A DNA stretch of 64,000 nt from Mycolicibacterium peregrinum (lineage in GTDB: Bacteria; Actinomycetota; Actinomycetes; Mycobacteriales; Mycobacteriaceae): assembly GCF_001665785.1 (NCBI RefSeq), contig NZ_LZSO01000012.1, positions 310,001 to 374,000 of the forward strand. The letters run 5' to 3'. Made by a program: the position numbers and the translations under genes. How positions within the stretch are numbered: position 1 is the stretch's first letter; every line of letters begins with the position of its first letter. This document shows, one piece after another, positions 9,478 through 17,888 of this stretch. Below the pieces are notes generated by a model, which was not told where the DNA came from, ran no database searches, and saw nothing but the letters and a program-made list of their open reading frames with translations.

Positions 9478-10803
9478 CTAGCGCGCTGCGGCGGTGTTGG
9501 CCGCCCATTGAGCGTCGGCCAGCGACTTCTCCACATCGCGACGTCCCAGGAACATCTCGTCGAAATAGGGCTTGAGGGCCTGAAATCCGGCCGGGAAGCC
9601 GGCCGCGCCCGGTGCCGGGATCCGCGGCCCCCGCAGCACCCGGAAGAACGGGCCGACGTCAACTCCTCGCCCCGTCCAGTAGTCGTGGTAGACGGGCTGG
9701 GCTGCCAACACAGCGGGGATGGCGGCGCCGCCGGCGCCGAGGTATTCGTTGCCGCGTTTGCCGCCCATCCAGTTCAGTACCTCACGCACGGCGTCAGGAT
9801 GATGGGTGGCCGAGTTCCCGGCTGCGGCAATGCCATTGGTGACACTGACCCGGCCCTTGGGGCCGGCCGGGAGCATCGCCACGCCCCACCGGAACCGGGC
9901 CTGGTTCGCTACCGCGGCCAGGTTATAGGTGCCGGACTGAAACAGCGCCATCCGGCCCTGCAGGAACATGTTGCGGGAGAAGTCGCCGTTGTTGTTGGTG
10001 GCCGAGGCCGGCGGGGCGACGTGATCGTCGTTGATCATCCGGACCAGGTAGGTGAACGCCTCGACGGCCTGAGGGTTGTCGAAGGCGAAACGATCGCCGA
10101 TGTTGAAGATGCCGCCCGCCGAGCCGATGTAGTTGAGGTAGATGCCCTGCAGATCATTCGCGGCGTTGTAGCCCCACTGCCGGATCCGGCCCGCGTCGAA
10201 GCCCTCGGCGCCGGCCGCACGGCCCTGTTCGTCGACGGTGAGCCGGGCCGCCAGTGACCGCAGTGTGTCGTCGGGTCCGTTCGACCACCGCATGGTGGTC
10301 AGTTCGGCGAGGTCCACCCCGGCGGCGTCGAGCAGGTCGGCGTTGAAGTACACCGCGATGCCGGCGTCGGTCAGCTGCGGAACCGCCCACAGGGCGTCGT
10401 TGCGGGTGAACTGGTTGACCACCGAGGGCTCCCAGGCCCGGGCGGCGTTGGCGCCCAAGGTCTGTCCGATGTCCAGCAGCCGGCCGTTGTCGGCATATCC
10501 GGCCAGGTAGGCGTTTGACAGCCAGAAGATGTCATCGGCGCTGCCGCCGGCCACATCGGTGCGCAGGCTGTCGAAGTAGGCGGAGTAGGCGACGGTGTTG
10601 ACCCGGACCTCGATGTCGGGGTGTTCCCGAGTGAACTCGACGAAGGACTGCCGGTAGGCGGCCGCCACCTTTGAATCCCACAGTCGCACGGTGACCACGA
10701 TGCGGCCCTCAGGTTCGGTGGTGCGGCCCAGCAGCACGGCGGCCACCAACAGGACGGCCATGGTCAGCGCCAGGCCGACCGCGAGCAGAGTGGAGCGCCT
10801 CAC
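9478..10803 (-). CDS. uspC: UspC-type carbohydrate-binding protein of ABC importer
   Basis: A 441-residue extracellular solute-binding protein of the family-1 carbohydrate class. The N-terminus is a basic residue pair followed by an export or anchor helix (STLLAVGLALTMAVLLVAAVLL); no clear lipobox cysteine is present. The mature part begins IVVTVRLWDSKVAAAYRQSF and has the family blocks DIFWLSNAYLAGYADNGRLLDI and MLPAGPKGRVSVTNGIAAAG. The start is a GTG (10801-10803) inside a four-base overlap with uspB; a longer frame upstream is antisense noise. Gene order and protein lengths match M. tuberculosis uspABC (Rv2316-Rv2318), whose UspC has been reported to prefer amino sugars. Identity of the ligand here is inference. 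Confidence 0.85.
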   Translation of the reverse strand: MRRSTLLAVGLALTMAVLLVAAVLLGRTTEPEGRIVVTVRLWDSKVAAAYRQSFVEFTREHPDIEVRVNTVAYSAYFDSLRTDVAGGSADDIFWLSNAYLAGYADNGRLLDIGQTLGANAARAWEPSVVNQFTRNDALWAVPQLTDAGIAVYFNADLLDAAGVDLAELTTMRWSNGPDDTLRSLAARLTVDEQGRAAGAEGFDAGRIRQWGYNAANDLQGIYLNYIGSAGGIFNIGDRFAFDNPQAVEAFTYLVRMINDDHVAPPASATNNNGDFSRNMFLQGRMALFQSGTYNLAAVANQARFRWGVAMLPAGPKGRVSVTNGIAAAGNSATHHPDAVREVLNWMGGKRGNEYLGAGGAAIPAVLAAQPVYHDYWTGRGVDVGPFFRVLRGPRIPAPGAAGFPAGFQALKPYFDEMFLGRRDVEKSLADAQWAANTAAAR

Positions 10804-11612
10804 TTGATCCCCGCCACCACGATCGAGCGGACGATGTTGCGCGAGAACGCGACGAACAACACGATCAGCGGGACGATCGCCACCGTGGTAGCCGCCATCA
10901 CCAGCGTCCACTGCGCGTTGTACTGCGTCTGCAGTCCGGCGGTCGCCACGGTGATCACCTGCCACTTGCTGCCGCTGGTGATCACCAACGGCCACAGGAA
11001 GTTGTTCCACTGGCTGACCACGGTGATCAACGCCAGGGTGACCAGGATCGGTCGGCTGGCCGGCACCACGACGTGCGTGATCACATCCAGGGTATGGGCA
11101 CCGTCGAGGCGGGCTGCGTTGATCAGATCGCCCGGGATCGACCGAAAGTACTCGCGCAGCAGGAAGATCGCGTACGGCGAGCCGAACATGAACGGCAGCA
11201 CCAACGCCCAGAAGGTGTTGCGCAATCCGGCCTCGGCCATCATCAGATACAGCGGTACGACGGTCACGGTCGCGGGCACCATCAGAGTTGCGATGTAGAC
11301 CCAGAACAGGGCATCGCGGCCGGGAAACTGCAGCCGCGCGAAGGCATAGGCGGCGAGCACCGAGAACACCAACTGCCCCAGCAGGATGACCGCCGTCATC
11401 AACGCGGTCACGACGATGGCCCGGCCGAACCCGGCATCGCCGAGCCCGACGTAGTTCTCCAGCGTCGGTGGCGCAGGCCGCGACAGCGGGGGATCGGTGG
11501 CGAACTGCTCGGCCGACGTGAACGAGGTGAGCAACCCGAGTCCGAAAGGCAGCAGCGTGACTACCGCGCCGAGGAGCAGGCCGGCGTAGATCAGTGCGTT
11601 ACGTGAGGTCAT
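10800..11612 (-). CDS. uspB: UspB-type carbohydrate ABC transporter permease
   Basis: A 270-residue permease of the MalG class with about six membrane segments. The EAA loop that docks the ATPase reads LINAARLDGAHTLDVITHVV followed by VPASRP. The usual MalG opening (long periplasmic loop with PPTLENYVGLGDAGFGRAIV) is present. It overlaps uspA by 14 bases and uspC by four, so the three are translated together. As in M. tuberculosis, no ATPase gene is in the operon; a shared sugar ATPase from elsewhere in the genome probably energises it. Confidence 0.87.
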   Translation of the reverse strand: MTSRNALIYAGLLLGAVVTLLPFGLGLLTSFTSAEQFATDPPLSRPAPPTLENYVGLGDAGFGRAIVVTALMTAVILLGQLVFSVLAAYAFARLQFPGRDALFWVYIATLMVPATVTVVPLYLMMAEAGLRNTFWALVLPFMFGSPYAIFLLREYFRSIPGDLINAARLDGAHTLDVITHVVVPASRPILVTLALITVVSQWNNFLWPLVITSGSKWQVITVATAGLQTQYNAQWTLVMAATTVAIVPLIVLFVAFSRNIVRSIVVAGIK

Positions 11613-12471
11613 AGCTGATCCTGCGGCGGAAGTAGAAGTGCTGGACGAGCGTGATGCCGACCAGGATGGCGAACAACACGATCGCCATCACCGAGGCCCG
11701 GCCCACTGCCGCCGCGCCGAATGCCTCGGCATAGATGCGGTGCGCCACCAGATCGGTGTGGCCTTGCGGTCCGCCCGCGGTCAGCGCGTACACGGTGTCG
11801 AATACCTGCGCGGCGCTGACGATTCCGGTGACCAACACGAAGAACATGGTCGGGCGCAGCATCGGCAGGGTGATGTGCCGGAACCGCTGCAAGTCCGTCG
11901 CGCCGTCGGTGCGGGCGGCGTTGTGGACGTCGGCGGGGATGTTCAGGATGCCGGCCAGGAAGAACAGCGTGACGTAGCCGACATTGGTCCACACCACCAC
12001 CGCGGATACCACCGGCAGAGCCAGTCCCGGGTCGGTCAGCCACTCGACCGGTCGGCCCAGCACGGTGCTCAGCGCCCCGTCGGTGGGGGCCAGGATCCAT
12101 TTCCACAACACTGCGATGGCCAGCGGCGCACAGATCCATGGCAGGACGTACACGGTGCGGAAGAACCCGGTGCCCGGAAGTCCCCGAGCCAGTAGCGACG
12201 CGGCGATCAGGCCCAGCACGGTCTGTGTCGGGACCACCAGCAGCACGAACAGCAGCGTCACCGCCAGAGAGGTGCCGAACGACGAATCGGTGAGTACGGA
12301 CGTCCAATTGTCCAGCCCCACATATTCGATCGGGCCGAGCAGGTCCCACCGCTGCAGGCTCAACCAGAGCACCACCAGCATGGGCAGCAGCAGGAAGGTC
12401 ACGACGCCGAACAAGCTGGGTGCGACAAGCGCGTACCCCAGTGCGGTCGTGCGGACACGCGAGGTGGCCAT
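11599..12471 (-). CDS. uspA: UspA-type carbohydrate ABC transporter permease
   Basis: A 290-residue permease of the MalF class, the first gene of the operon. Six membrane segments are visible, and the EAA loop reads VHNAARTDGATDLQRFRHIT then LPMLRPT. The length equals that of M. tuberculosis UspA (290). No convincing ribosome-binding site precedes the ATG, and an AT-rich TTTAAT lies 6 bases before it, so a leaderless transcript is possible. The gene is divergent from the cutinase gene across 187 bases. Confidence 0.87.
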   Translation of the reverse strand: MATSRVRTTALGYALVAPSLFGVVTFLLLPMLVVLWLSLQRWDLLGPIEYVGLDNWTSVLTDSSFGTSLAVTLLFVLLVVPTQTVLGLIAASLLARGLPGTGFFRTVYVLPWICAPLAIAVLWKWILAPTDGALSTVLGRPVEWLTDPGLALPVVSAVVVWTNVGYVTLFFLAGILNIPADVHNAARTDGATDLQRFRHITLPMLRPTMFFVLVTGIVSAAQVFDTVYALTAGGPQGHTDLVAHRIYAEAFGAAAVGRASVMAIVLFAILVGITLVQHFYFRRRISYDLT

Positions 12472-12658
12472 CGGGCTATTAAAGCGGTTCGTGACCTGCG
12501 GCCGCCACGGCGGGCAACCTCAACGCCCAAAAGCCGGACTCTCATCCCCGTCGGCGAAATTTGCTCGGATGACGTACATCACTTGACCGCCGCGGAATCG
12601 AAGTCCGGACTTCGCGCTTGTAGCTGGTAACCGCAACACAAGGACCGGGGGTTATCTC

Positions 12659-13441
12659 ATGAGCACAGCGCAACCAGCCCGAAAAGGCAGCGTGATCTCC
12701 ACGGTGGCACAGTCCACGATCTTCACTGCACTCGCGCTAGCCGCCCTGGTCTTCGGTTCGCTGGCCGGCCCGATCGCCTCGGCCAACGCCGCCGACGGGT
12801 GTGCCGACGTCGAGGTGGTGTTCGCCCGCGGCACCAACGAGGCGCCGGGCGTCGGCGCCACGGGGCAGGCGTTCGTCGACGCGCTCAGCGCCGATCTGCC
12901 CGGTAAGTCGGTGGACGTGTACGCGGTCAATTACCCGGCATCGCTGAACTTCGGTCAGGCGACCGACGGCATCGCCGATGCGAGCAACCGGATCCAGTCG
13001 ATCGCAGTTACCTGCCCGGCGACCAAGATCGTGCTGGGTGGTTACTCGCAGGGCGCCGCGGTGGCCGGTTACACCACCTCTAGCTCCGTGCCCGCCGGAT
13101 ACGTCCTGCCCGCCGGCATCAGCGGCCCGATGCCCGCCTCGGTCGCGTCACATGTCGCGGCGGTGGCGCTGTTCGGAACCCCCGACGAGTGGGTTCTGGG
13201 CCTGGCCGACCGCAGTGCACCGCCCATCGCGATCGGCGCGCCTTACGTGGCCAAGACGATTCAGCTATGCGCCCCCGGTGATCCCATCTGCTTTCCCGGC
13301 GGTTTGAACCGCGCCGCCCACAGCTCCTACAAGGACAACGGAATGGCAATCCAGGCCGCCGATTTCGCGGCCCGCCAGTTGGGCGGCAGTGCCCCGGCGG
13401 CCACGATGGTGCAGACCGCAGGTGAGGTCACCGGAAACTGA
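12659..13441 (+). CDS. Secreted cutinase-family esterase
   Basis: A 260-residue alpha/beta-hydrolase of the cutinase family, which cleaves short to medium acyl esters at the cell surface. A signal peptide spans about residues 1-45 (ALAALVFGSLAGPIASANAA, likely cleaved after Ala). The nucleophile Ser130 lies in GGYSQG; the acid is probably Asp in CAPGDPIC, and the histidine lies in NRAAHSSY. Cysteines at the start of the domain (DGCADVEVVFARGTNE), in VTCPA and in the CAPGDPIC block fit the two conserved disulfides. Mycobacteria carry several such proteins (Cut/Culp); position near uspABC and the TldD/E genes recalls Rv2301, but I do not assign a symbol. Confidence 0.9.
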   Translation: MSTAQPARKGSVISTVAQSTIFTALALAALVFGSLAGPIASANAADGCADVEVVFARGTNEAPGVGATGQAFVDALSADLPGKSVDVYAVNYPASLNFGQATDGIADASNRIQSIAVTCPATKIVLGGYSQGAAVAGYTTSSSVPAGYVLPAGISGPMPASVASHVAAVALFGTPDEWVLGLADRSAPPIAIGAPYVAKTIQLCAPGDPICFPGGLNRAAHSSYKDNGMAIQAADFAARQLGGSAPAATMVQTAGEVTGN

Positions 13442-13460
13442 CACCGACTGACCCAAGGCC

Positions 13461-13492
13461 GACGGCCGGAAGCGACTGACCTTCCGGCCGTC
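13461..13492. terminator. Bidirectional hairpin between cutinase and epimerase genes
   Basis: A perfect 12-bp stem (GACGGCCGGAAG and its complement) with an 8-base loop lies between the 3' ends of two convergent genes and reaches the epimerase stop codon. No U-tract follows, as is usual for mycobacterial hairpin terminators. Confidence 0.7.
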
Positions 13493-14477
13493 AGCTGTTG
13501 AGGTCTCGGAATCCGGCGACGGTGTCGGCCAACGTGATTCGTGGATCACGGTAGGTGACGCCGAGGTCGCGTTCGCTCGGTGAGTCGTCGGACGCGGGCA
13601 TCTGTGTGTAGTACTGCATCCCAGCTTCGGTGAAAGGCGTCTGGAACGGCAGGAACGGCCCCATCCGGTCGAGCACCTGCCCGGCCACACGCAGCACGGT
13701 GTCGGGCACCGGGACGGCGAACATCGTCTTGTTGCCGACCTCGGTGAGCAGCTTGGCCAGCTGGTCCACCGGAATGCGGTGGCCGCCGGCCATATAGCGG
13801 CGGGGGCCGCGCCCAGGTTCGAGCAGCGCGACGTGCAGGGCCGCCAGGTCTCGACCGTCGACGATGGTCCAGGCGGCACTGCGGCCGGGGATGGCTCCCA
13901 GTTGCAGCGCGGCCGCCACCCCCTCGCCGGCTTCTCCGAACTGGTTGCCGACCGGGGGCCCCATGACCATGCCGGGATAGGTGATGTTCACCGGTGCGCC
14001 GGCGTCCTGCATGCCGCGGGCGTAGATCTCGACCTGCGCCTTGGATCGCCCGTAGCCGTCGGTTCCGCCGAACACCGGCAGGTCCGCTTCCAAAGTGTCC
14101 ACGTCGGGATTGAACAATGCCGTGATGCTCGAAACATGGATGATCGGATCCAGGCCGAGTTCTGCGGCGCCGCCGAGCACATTCCTGGCACCGTCCATGT
14201 TCGTGCTCATCATCTGCGCGGTCTGGCTCGGGTCGGTGGCGACCAGCGCGGCGCTGTGCAGGACGGCGTCGCAGCCCTCAAGTGCGCGCAGAACCGAATC
14301 GCGATCGGTGATGTCGCCGACGGCATGATCGGAAACGTCGACTCCGAGCTTGGCAACGCTGGTCTGTAACCGGTCCGGATTGCGCACCAGAAATCGGACC
14401 GAATGTCCTGCGTCCGCAATCGCTTTCGCGCTCCACCCACCCACAAATCCGGTACCGCCGGTGACCAACACGCGCAT
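13491..14477 (-). CDS. NAD(P)-dependent epimerase/dehydratase (extended SDR)
   Basis: A 328-residue extended short-chain dehydrogenase. The Rossmann motif GGTGFVGG is at residues 7-14. The catalytic Tyr142 and Lys146 sit in YGRSK, and a serine pair at residues 116-117 (HVSSITA) supplies the third catalytic residue. The overall pattern recalls dihydroflavonol reductase and hydroxysteroid dehydrogenase-like members, but the substrate cannot be named. A strong ribosome site AGGAGG precedes the ATG by about 9 bases. A dyad at 14496-14511 lies upstream and may be an operator. Confidence 0.86.
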   Translation of the reverse strand: MRVLVTGGTGFVGGWSAKAIADAGHSVRFLVRNPDRLQTSVAKLGVDVSDHAVGDITDRDSVLRALEGCDAVLHSAALVATDPSQTAQMMSTNMDGARNVLGGAAELGLDPIIHVSSITALFNPDVDTLEADLPVFGGTDGYGRSKAQVEIYARGMQDAGAPVNITYPGMVMGPPVGNQFGEAGEGVAAALQLGAIPGRSAAWTIVDGRDLAALHVALLEPGRGPRRYMAGGHRIPVDQLAKLLTEVGNKTMFAVPVPDTVLRVAGQVLDRMGPFLPFQTPFTEAGMQYYTQMPASDDSPSERDLGVTYRDPRITLADTVAGFRDLNS

Positions 14478-14495
14478 GATGCCAACCTCCTAGCA

Positions 14496-14511
14496 AGCGA
14501 CGACCGTCGCT
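14496..14511. promoter_or_regulatory. Inverted repeat upstream of the epimerase gene
   Basis: The dyad AGCGAC-GACC-GTCGCT has perfect 6-bp arms, and flanking TAG/CTA bases extend the symmetry imperfectly. It lies 19 bases upstream of the epimerase ATG, just before its AGGAGG ribosome site. Position and size fit a repressor operator; the regulator is not in this window. Confidence 0.4.
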
Positions 14512-14548
14512 AGGACGCTAGTACGTCCGGCGCCGAGGGGAAGCGGTT

Positions 14549-14643
14549 TCGGCTCAGCCTCCGTGCTGGTCGGGTCGGCTCAGCCTCCGTGTCCAATCTG
14601 TCGGCTCAGCCTCCGTGCTGATCGGGTCGGCTCAGCCTCCGCG
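14549..14643. repeat. 26-bp tandem repeat, about 3.7 copies
   Basis: The 17-base core TCGGCTCAGCCTCCGTG starts at 14549, 14575, 14601 and, with one change, 14627, an exact 26-base period. Copies 1 and 3 are also nearly identical in the remaining 9 bases; copy 2 differs there. The last copy contains the 3' end and stop codon of the sulfatase gene on the minus strand, so the array looks like a duplication of that gene end. This is a VNTR/MIRU-like locus. Confidence 0.85.
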
Positions 14644-16299
14644 AAGCGTCGCGAGCTCCTTCATATTCGCCAACCCCTGCTCCTGCGCCTCATCCAGGAA
14701 ACTCGGCAACGGTGCCCGAAGCTCGGGAAGCACCTGATGATCGAGCAGCGCCTGCAGATCCGCCTGTTTCGGGCTGTGGCCCGCCTGGTTGTCGAGCTCC
14801 TGCACACCGGGATCGGTTGCGTAGTCGTACAGTTCGTGATGGATGGGCCGTGACGTGTCGATGTCCATGGTGCCGGGTTTCCAGTACGTGTACATGCCGA
14901 GCTTGGCCTCGGGGGTACGCACGGCGACGATGTGGCTGGGTGCCGACGTCGGGATCTCCATCGGCGGGCCGGAGGCGCCGAAGAACTTCTTTGCCAGTGG
15001 GGATTTCATCAACGCCGCCATTTCCTCGACCGACATGTCGTCGGTGGCGTGCGCGATCCACGGCCGGCCCGGTGTGGCTGCGTCGGCGGCCATCCCGGCG
15101 ATGTCGGCACGCTCGGACAGGTAGGAGTAGCGGGAGTCGGAGCGCCAACCGGCGCCGCCGTGGGCGATGGTCATGAGCAACGCCGCCAGGTCGGCGCTGG
15201 AAGTCAACTGGGTCCGGGTGTCGCCGGGCCCAGGTGTCAGATGACCGGACGGGTCACGGATGTACAGCGGTACCCGGATGCTCTCCTCGTACACCGCCGC
15301 GCCCTTGCCGCGCAGGCCGTGTGACCCGGCGTACTCGCCGTGGTCGGAGGTGAAGACCACGATGGTGTTGTTGTCGATGTCCGGTCGGGCCGCGAGGGTG
15401 TCGAGCACCCGGCCGATCTGCGTGTCCACCTGCTGATGCAGCCACAGGTACATGTCCAGGCACCTGGCCCACTGAGCGGCGGCGTCGGGTCCGGTGTAGT
15501 CCATCGCACCGGTCATCAGCGGCGACATGAAGTTCATGTAGTCGATCTGCAATTGGGGCTTGCCCCTGCGGCGCAGATCGTCCGCGGTCTCGAAGTTCAC
15601 CGGCTTTGCGCTGAATACGTGCGGAACATTCTCCGGCAGCGGGTTTTTCGGCCACCAGCAGATATCGTGCGGATTGACCAGCGACACCGTGGTGCACCAC
15701 GGGCCCTCGTTCGCGTGGGCATCGAACCACCCGGTGAACTCCTCGACGATCGAGGGATCCTGCTGCAGGCCCTGGTTCGGTGCGCCGTTGGGCGATGGGT
15801 AGGTGCCGCCGGAGAAGCCGTGGACGTCCAGGCCGTCGGGGGTGTTGTCGGCCGCGCTGCCCAGGTGCCACTTGCCCCACCACCAGGTGCGGTAGCCGGC
15901 GTCGCGCAGCATCGTCCCCCAGGTGGGGAAGCGGGCCGCCAATGTCGACTCGGTGGGGCCCTCGCCGGTGTAGAGGCACCCGGTCTGGTGTGAATACAGC
16001 CCCGTGGTCAGCACCCCGCGCGACGGCGTGCACATGTTCGACGCGCTGTAGTGCGAACCGAACGAGGTGCTCCGCGTCCGCAGCCGGTCGAGGTTCGGCA
16101 GCAACGCGCCCAGTTGCTGTGTATCGGGGAACCACTGGGGCGCCCGCATCTGGTCGACGATCACGACGAGGATGTTGGGCTGACCGGCCGCGTCCTGGGT
16201 CCGTCTGCCCAGTAGTTGATAGCCGCCGAATCCGACCGCAGCCGCGCCGGCCGCCACTGCCGCGCCACCAAGAACCGTCCGCCTGCTGAGCTCCGCCAT
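14632..16299 (-). CDS. Tat-exported type I sulfatase
   Basis: A 555-residue sulfatase/alkaline-phosphatase-fold hydrolase. The N-terminus has a twin-arginine signal (SRRTVLG then an Ala-rich hydrophobic stretch), so it should be exported folded. Cys90 in CTPSR is the site converted to formylglycine by FGE. Metal-site blocks are NILVVIVDQMR at the start of the domain and VVFTSDHGEYAGSHG. The family cleaves sulfate esters; the natural substrate is unknown. The stop codon is inside the last unit of a 26-bp tandem repeat. The gene is divergent from tldD. Confidence 0.88.
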   Translation of the reverse strand: MAELSRRTVLGGAAVAAGAAAVGFGGYQLLGRRTQDAAGQPNILVVIVDQMRAPQWFPDTQQLGALLPNLDRLRTRSTSFGSHYSASNMCTPSRGVLTTGLYSHQTGCLYTGEGPTESTLAARFPTWGTMLRDAGYRTWWWGKWHLGSAADNTPDGLDVHGFSGGTYPSPNGAPNQGLQQDPSIVEEFTGWFDAHANEGPWCTTVSLVNPHDICWWPKNPLPENVPHVFSAKPVNFETADDLRRRGKPQLQIDYMNFMSPLMTGAMDYTGPDAAAQWARCLDMYLWLHQQVDTQIGRVLDTLAARPDIDNNTIVVFTSDHGEYAGSHGLRGKGAAVYEESIRVPLYIRDPSGHLTPGPGDTRTQLTSSADLAALLMTIAHGGAGWRSDSRYSYLSERADIAGMAADAATPGRPWIAHATDDMSVEEMAALMKSPLAKKFFGASGPPMEIPTSAPSHIVAVRTPEAKLGMYTYWKPGTMDIDTSRPIHHELYDYATDPGVQELDNQAGHSPKQADLQALLDHQVLPELRAPLPSFLDEAQEQGLANMKELATLRGG

Positions 16300-16370
16300 T
16301 TAGTCAGGCTATGGGTTCTTGCTGTGTGGAGCATGAGTTTGGTGACAAGCACCCTTTAGTGTGGGGAATC

Positions 16371-17888
16371 ATGACCGCTCAACGACGCGTGGACGCCGAT
16401 TTCCTGGAGCTGCCCCGGTCCGAGTTGGCTGACGCGGCACTCTCCGCGGCAGTCGCAGCCGGTGCCAGCTATGCCGATCTGCGGATTCACCGCATCACCA
16501 CCGAGATCATCCAACTGCGCGATGGCGAGCTGGAGATGTCGGTGGTCAACCGTGAGGTGGGCCTGGCGGTCCGGGTGATCGTCGACGGAGCGTGGGGGTT
16601 TGCCTCCAACGCCGAACTGGCGCCGGAGGTGGCGGCCGAGACGGCTCGCCGCGCCGTGCAGGTGGCGACGACACTGGGGCCGCTGAATGCCGAGCGCATC
16701 GAGCTGGCCGCCGAACCGGTGTACACGGATGTGACTTGGGTGTCCGATTACGGCGTCGACCCGTTCGCCGTCCCCGCCTCCGACAAGATCGCGCTGCTCG
16801 GCGAGTACTCGGGCCGCCTGTTGGCGTCGGACGGCGTGGACCATGTGTCGGCCGGGGTGCATGCGGTCAAGGAACAGACCTTCTACGCCGACACCTTCGG
16901 ATCGTCGGTCACCCAGCAGCGGGTGCGCGTGATGCCGACGATGGAGGCGGTGGCCGTCGACTCAGCTGCCGGGTCGTTCGAGACGATGCGCACGCTGGCG
17001 CCGCCGACCGCGCGGGGCTGGGAGGCGCTGGCCGGTGATGACGTGTGGGACTGGACCTCTGAGCTGGCCGAGCTGCCGACGCTGTTGGCCGAGAAGACCA
17101 AGGCTCCCTCGGTCGTCGCCGGTCCCACCGACCTGGTGATCGACCCGTCCAACCTGTGGCTGACCATCCACGAATCGATCGGGCACGCCACCGAATACGA
17201 CCGGGCCATCGGCTATGAGGCGGCCTATGCCGGTACGTCGTTCGCCACCCCGGACAAGCTCGGCACCATGCGCTACGGCTCACCGGTGATGAACGTGACC
17301 GCCGACCGCACCGTCGAATTCGGTTTGGCCACCGTCGGTTTCGACGACGAGGGGGTGCGATCCCAGAGCTGGGACCTGGTGCGCGACGGCGTATTCGTCG
17401 GTTACCAACTGGACCGGGTGTTCGCGCCCCGCCTCGGACAGGCCCGTTCCAACGGCTGCTCGTATGCCGACTCTCCGCACCACGTGCCCATCCAGCGGAT
17501 GGCCAACGTGTCACTGCAGCCAGGTCCGGAGGATCTCAGCACGGACGATCTGATCTCGCGGGTGTCCGACGGCATCTACATCGTCGGCGACAAGTCCTGG
17601 TCGATCGACATGCAGCGGTACAACTTCCAGTTCACCGGCCAGCGCTTCTACCGGATCCGCGACGGACGGCTGGACGGGCAACTGCGCGACGTGGCGTACC
17701 AGGCCACCACCACGGATTTCTGGGGTGCGATGGAAGCCGTCGGCGGCCCGTCCACCTGGCGGTTGGGCGGGGCCTTCAACTGCGGCAAGGCGCAGCCCGG
17801 GCAGGTGGCGCCGGTCAGCCACGGCTGTCCGAGCGCGCTGTTCCGCGGCATCAACGTACTGAACACCCGGACGGAGGGCGGCCGATGA
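16371..17888 (+). CDS. tldD: TldD-family metalloprotease
   Basis: A 505-residue protein of the TldD/PmbA family, the same length as M. tuberculosis Rv2315c. The metal-binding motif HESIGH is at residues 267-272, within LTIHESIGHATEYDRA. TldD and TldE form a heterodimeric zinc protease that, in E. coli, matures microcin B17 and degrades unfolded peptides. I chose the ATG at 16371; an in-frame ATG 60 bases earlier lies in the promoter region shared with the sulfatase. The stop overlaps tldE by four bases. Confidence 0.9.
   Translation: MTAQRRVDADFLELPRSELADAALSAAVAAGASYADLRIHRITTEIIQLRDGELEMSVVNREVGLAVRVIVDGAWGFASNAELAPEVAAETARRAVQVATTLGPLNAERIELAAEPVYTDVTWVSDYGVDPFAVPASDKIALLGEYSGRLLASDGVDHVSAGVHAVKEQTFYADTFGSSVTQQRVRVMPTMEAVAVDSAAGSFETMRTLAPPTARGWEALAGDDVWDWTSELAELPTLLAEKTKAPSVVAGPTDLVIDPSNLWLTIHESIGHATEYDRAIGYEAAYAGTSFATPDKLGTMRYGSPVMNVTADRTVEFGLATVGFDDEGVRSQSWDLVRDGVFVGYQLDRVFAPRLGQARSNGCSYADSPHHVPIQRMANVSLQPGPEDLSTDDLISRVSDGIYIVGDKSWSIDMQRYNFQFTGQRFYRIRDGRLDGQLRDVAYQATTTDFWGAMEAVGGPSTWRLGGAFNCGKAQPGQVAPVSHGCPSALFRGINVLNTRTEGGR

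Noticed and set aside
14549..14643. CRISPR array
   Set aside because: Repeats are directly abutting with a 26-base period and no unique spacers; no cas genes are nearby.
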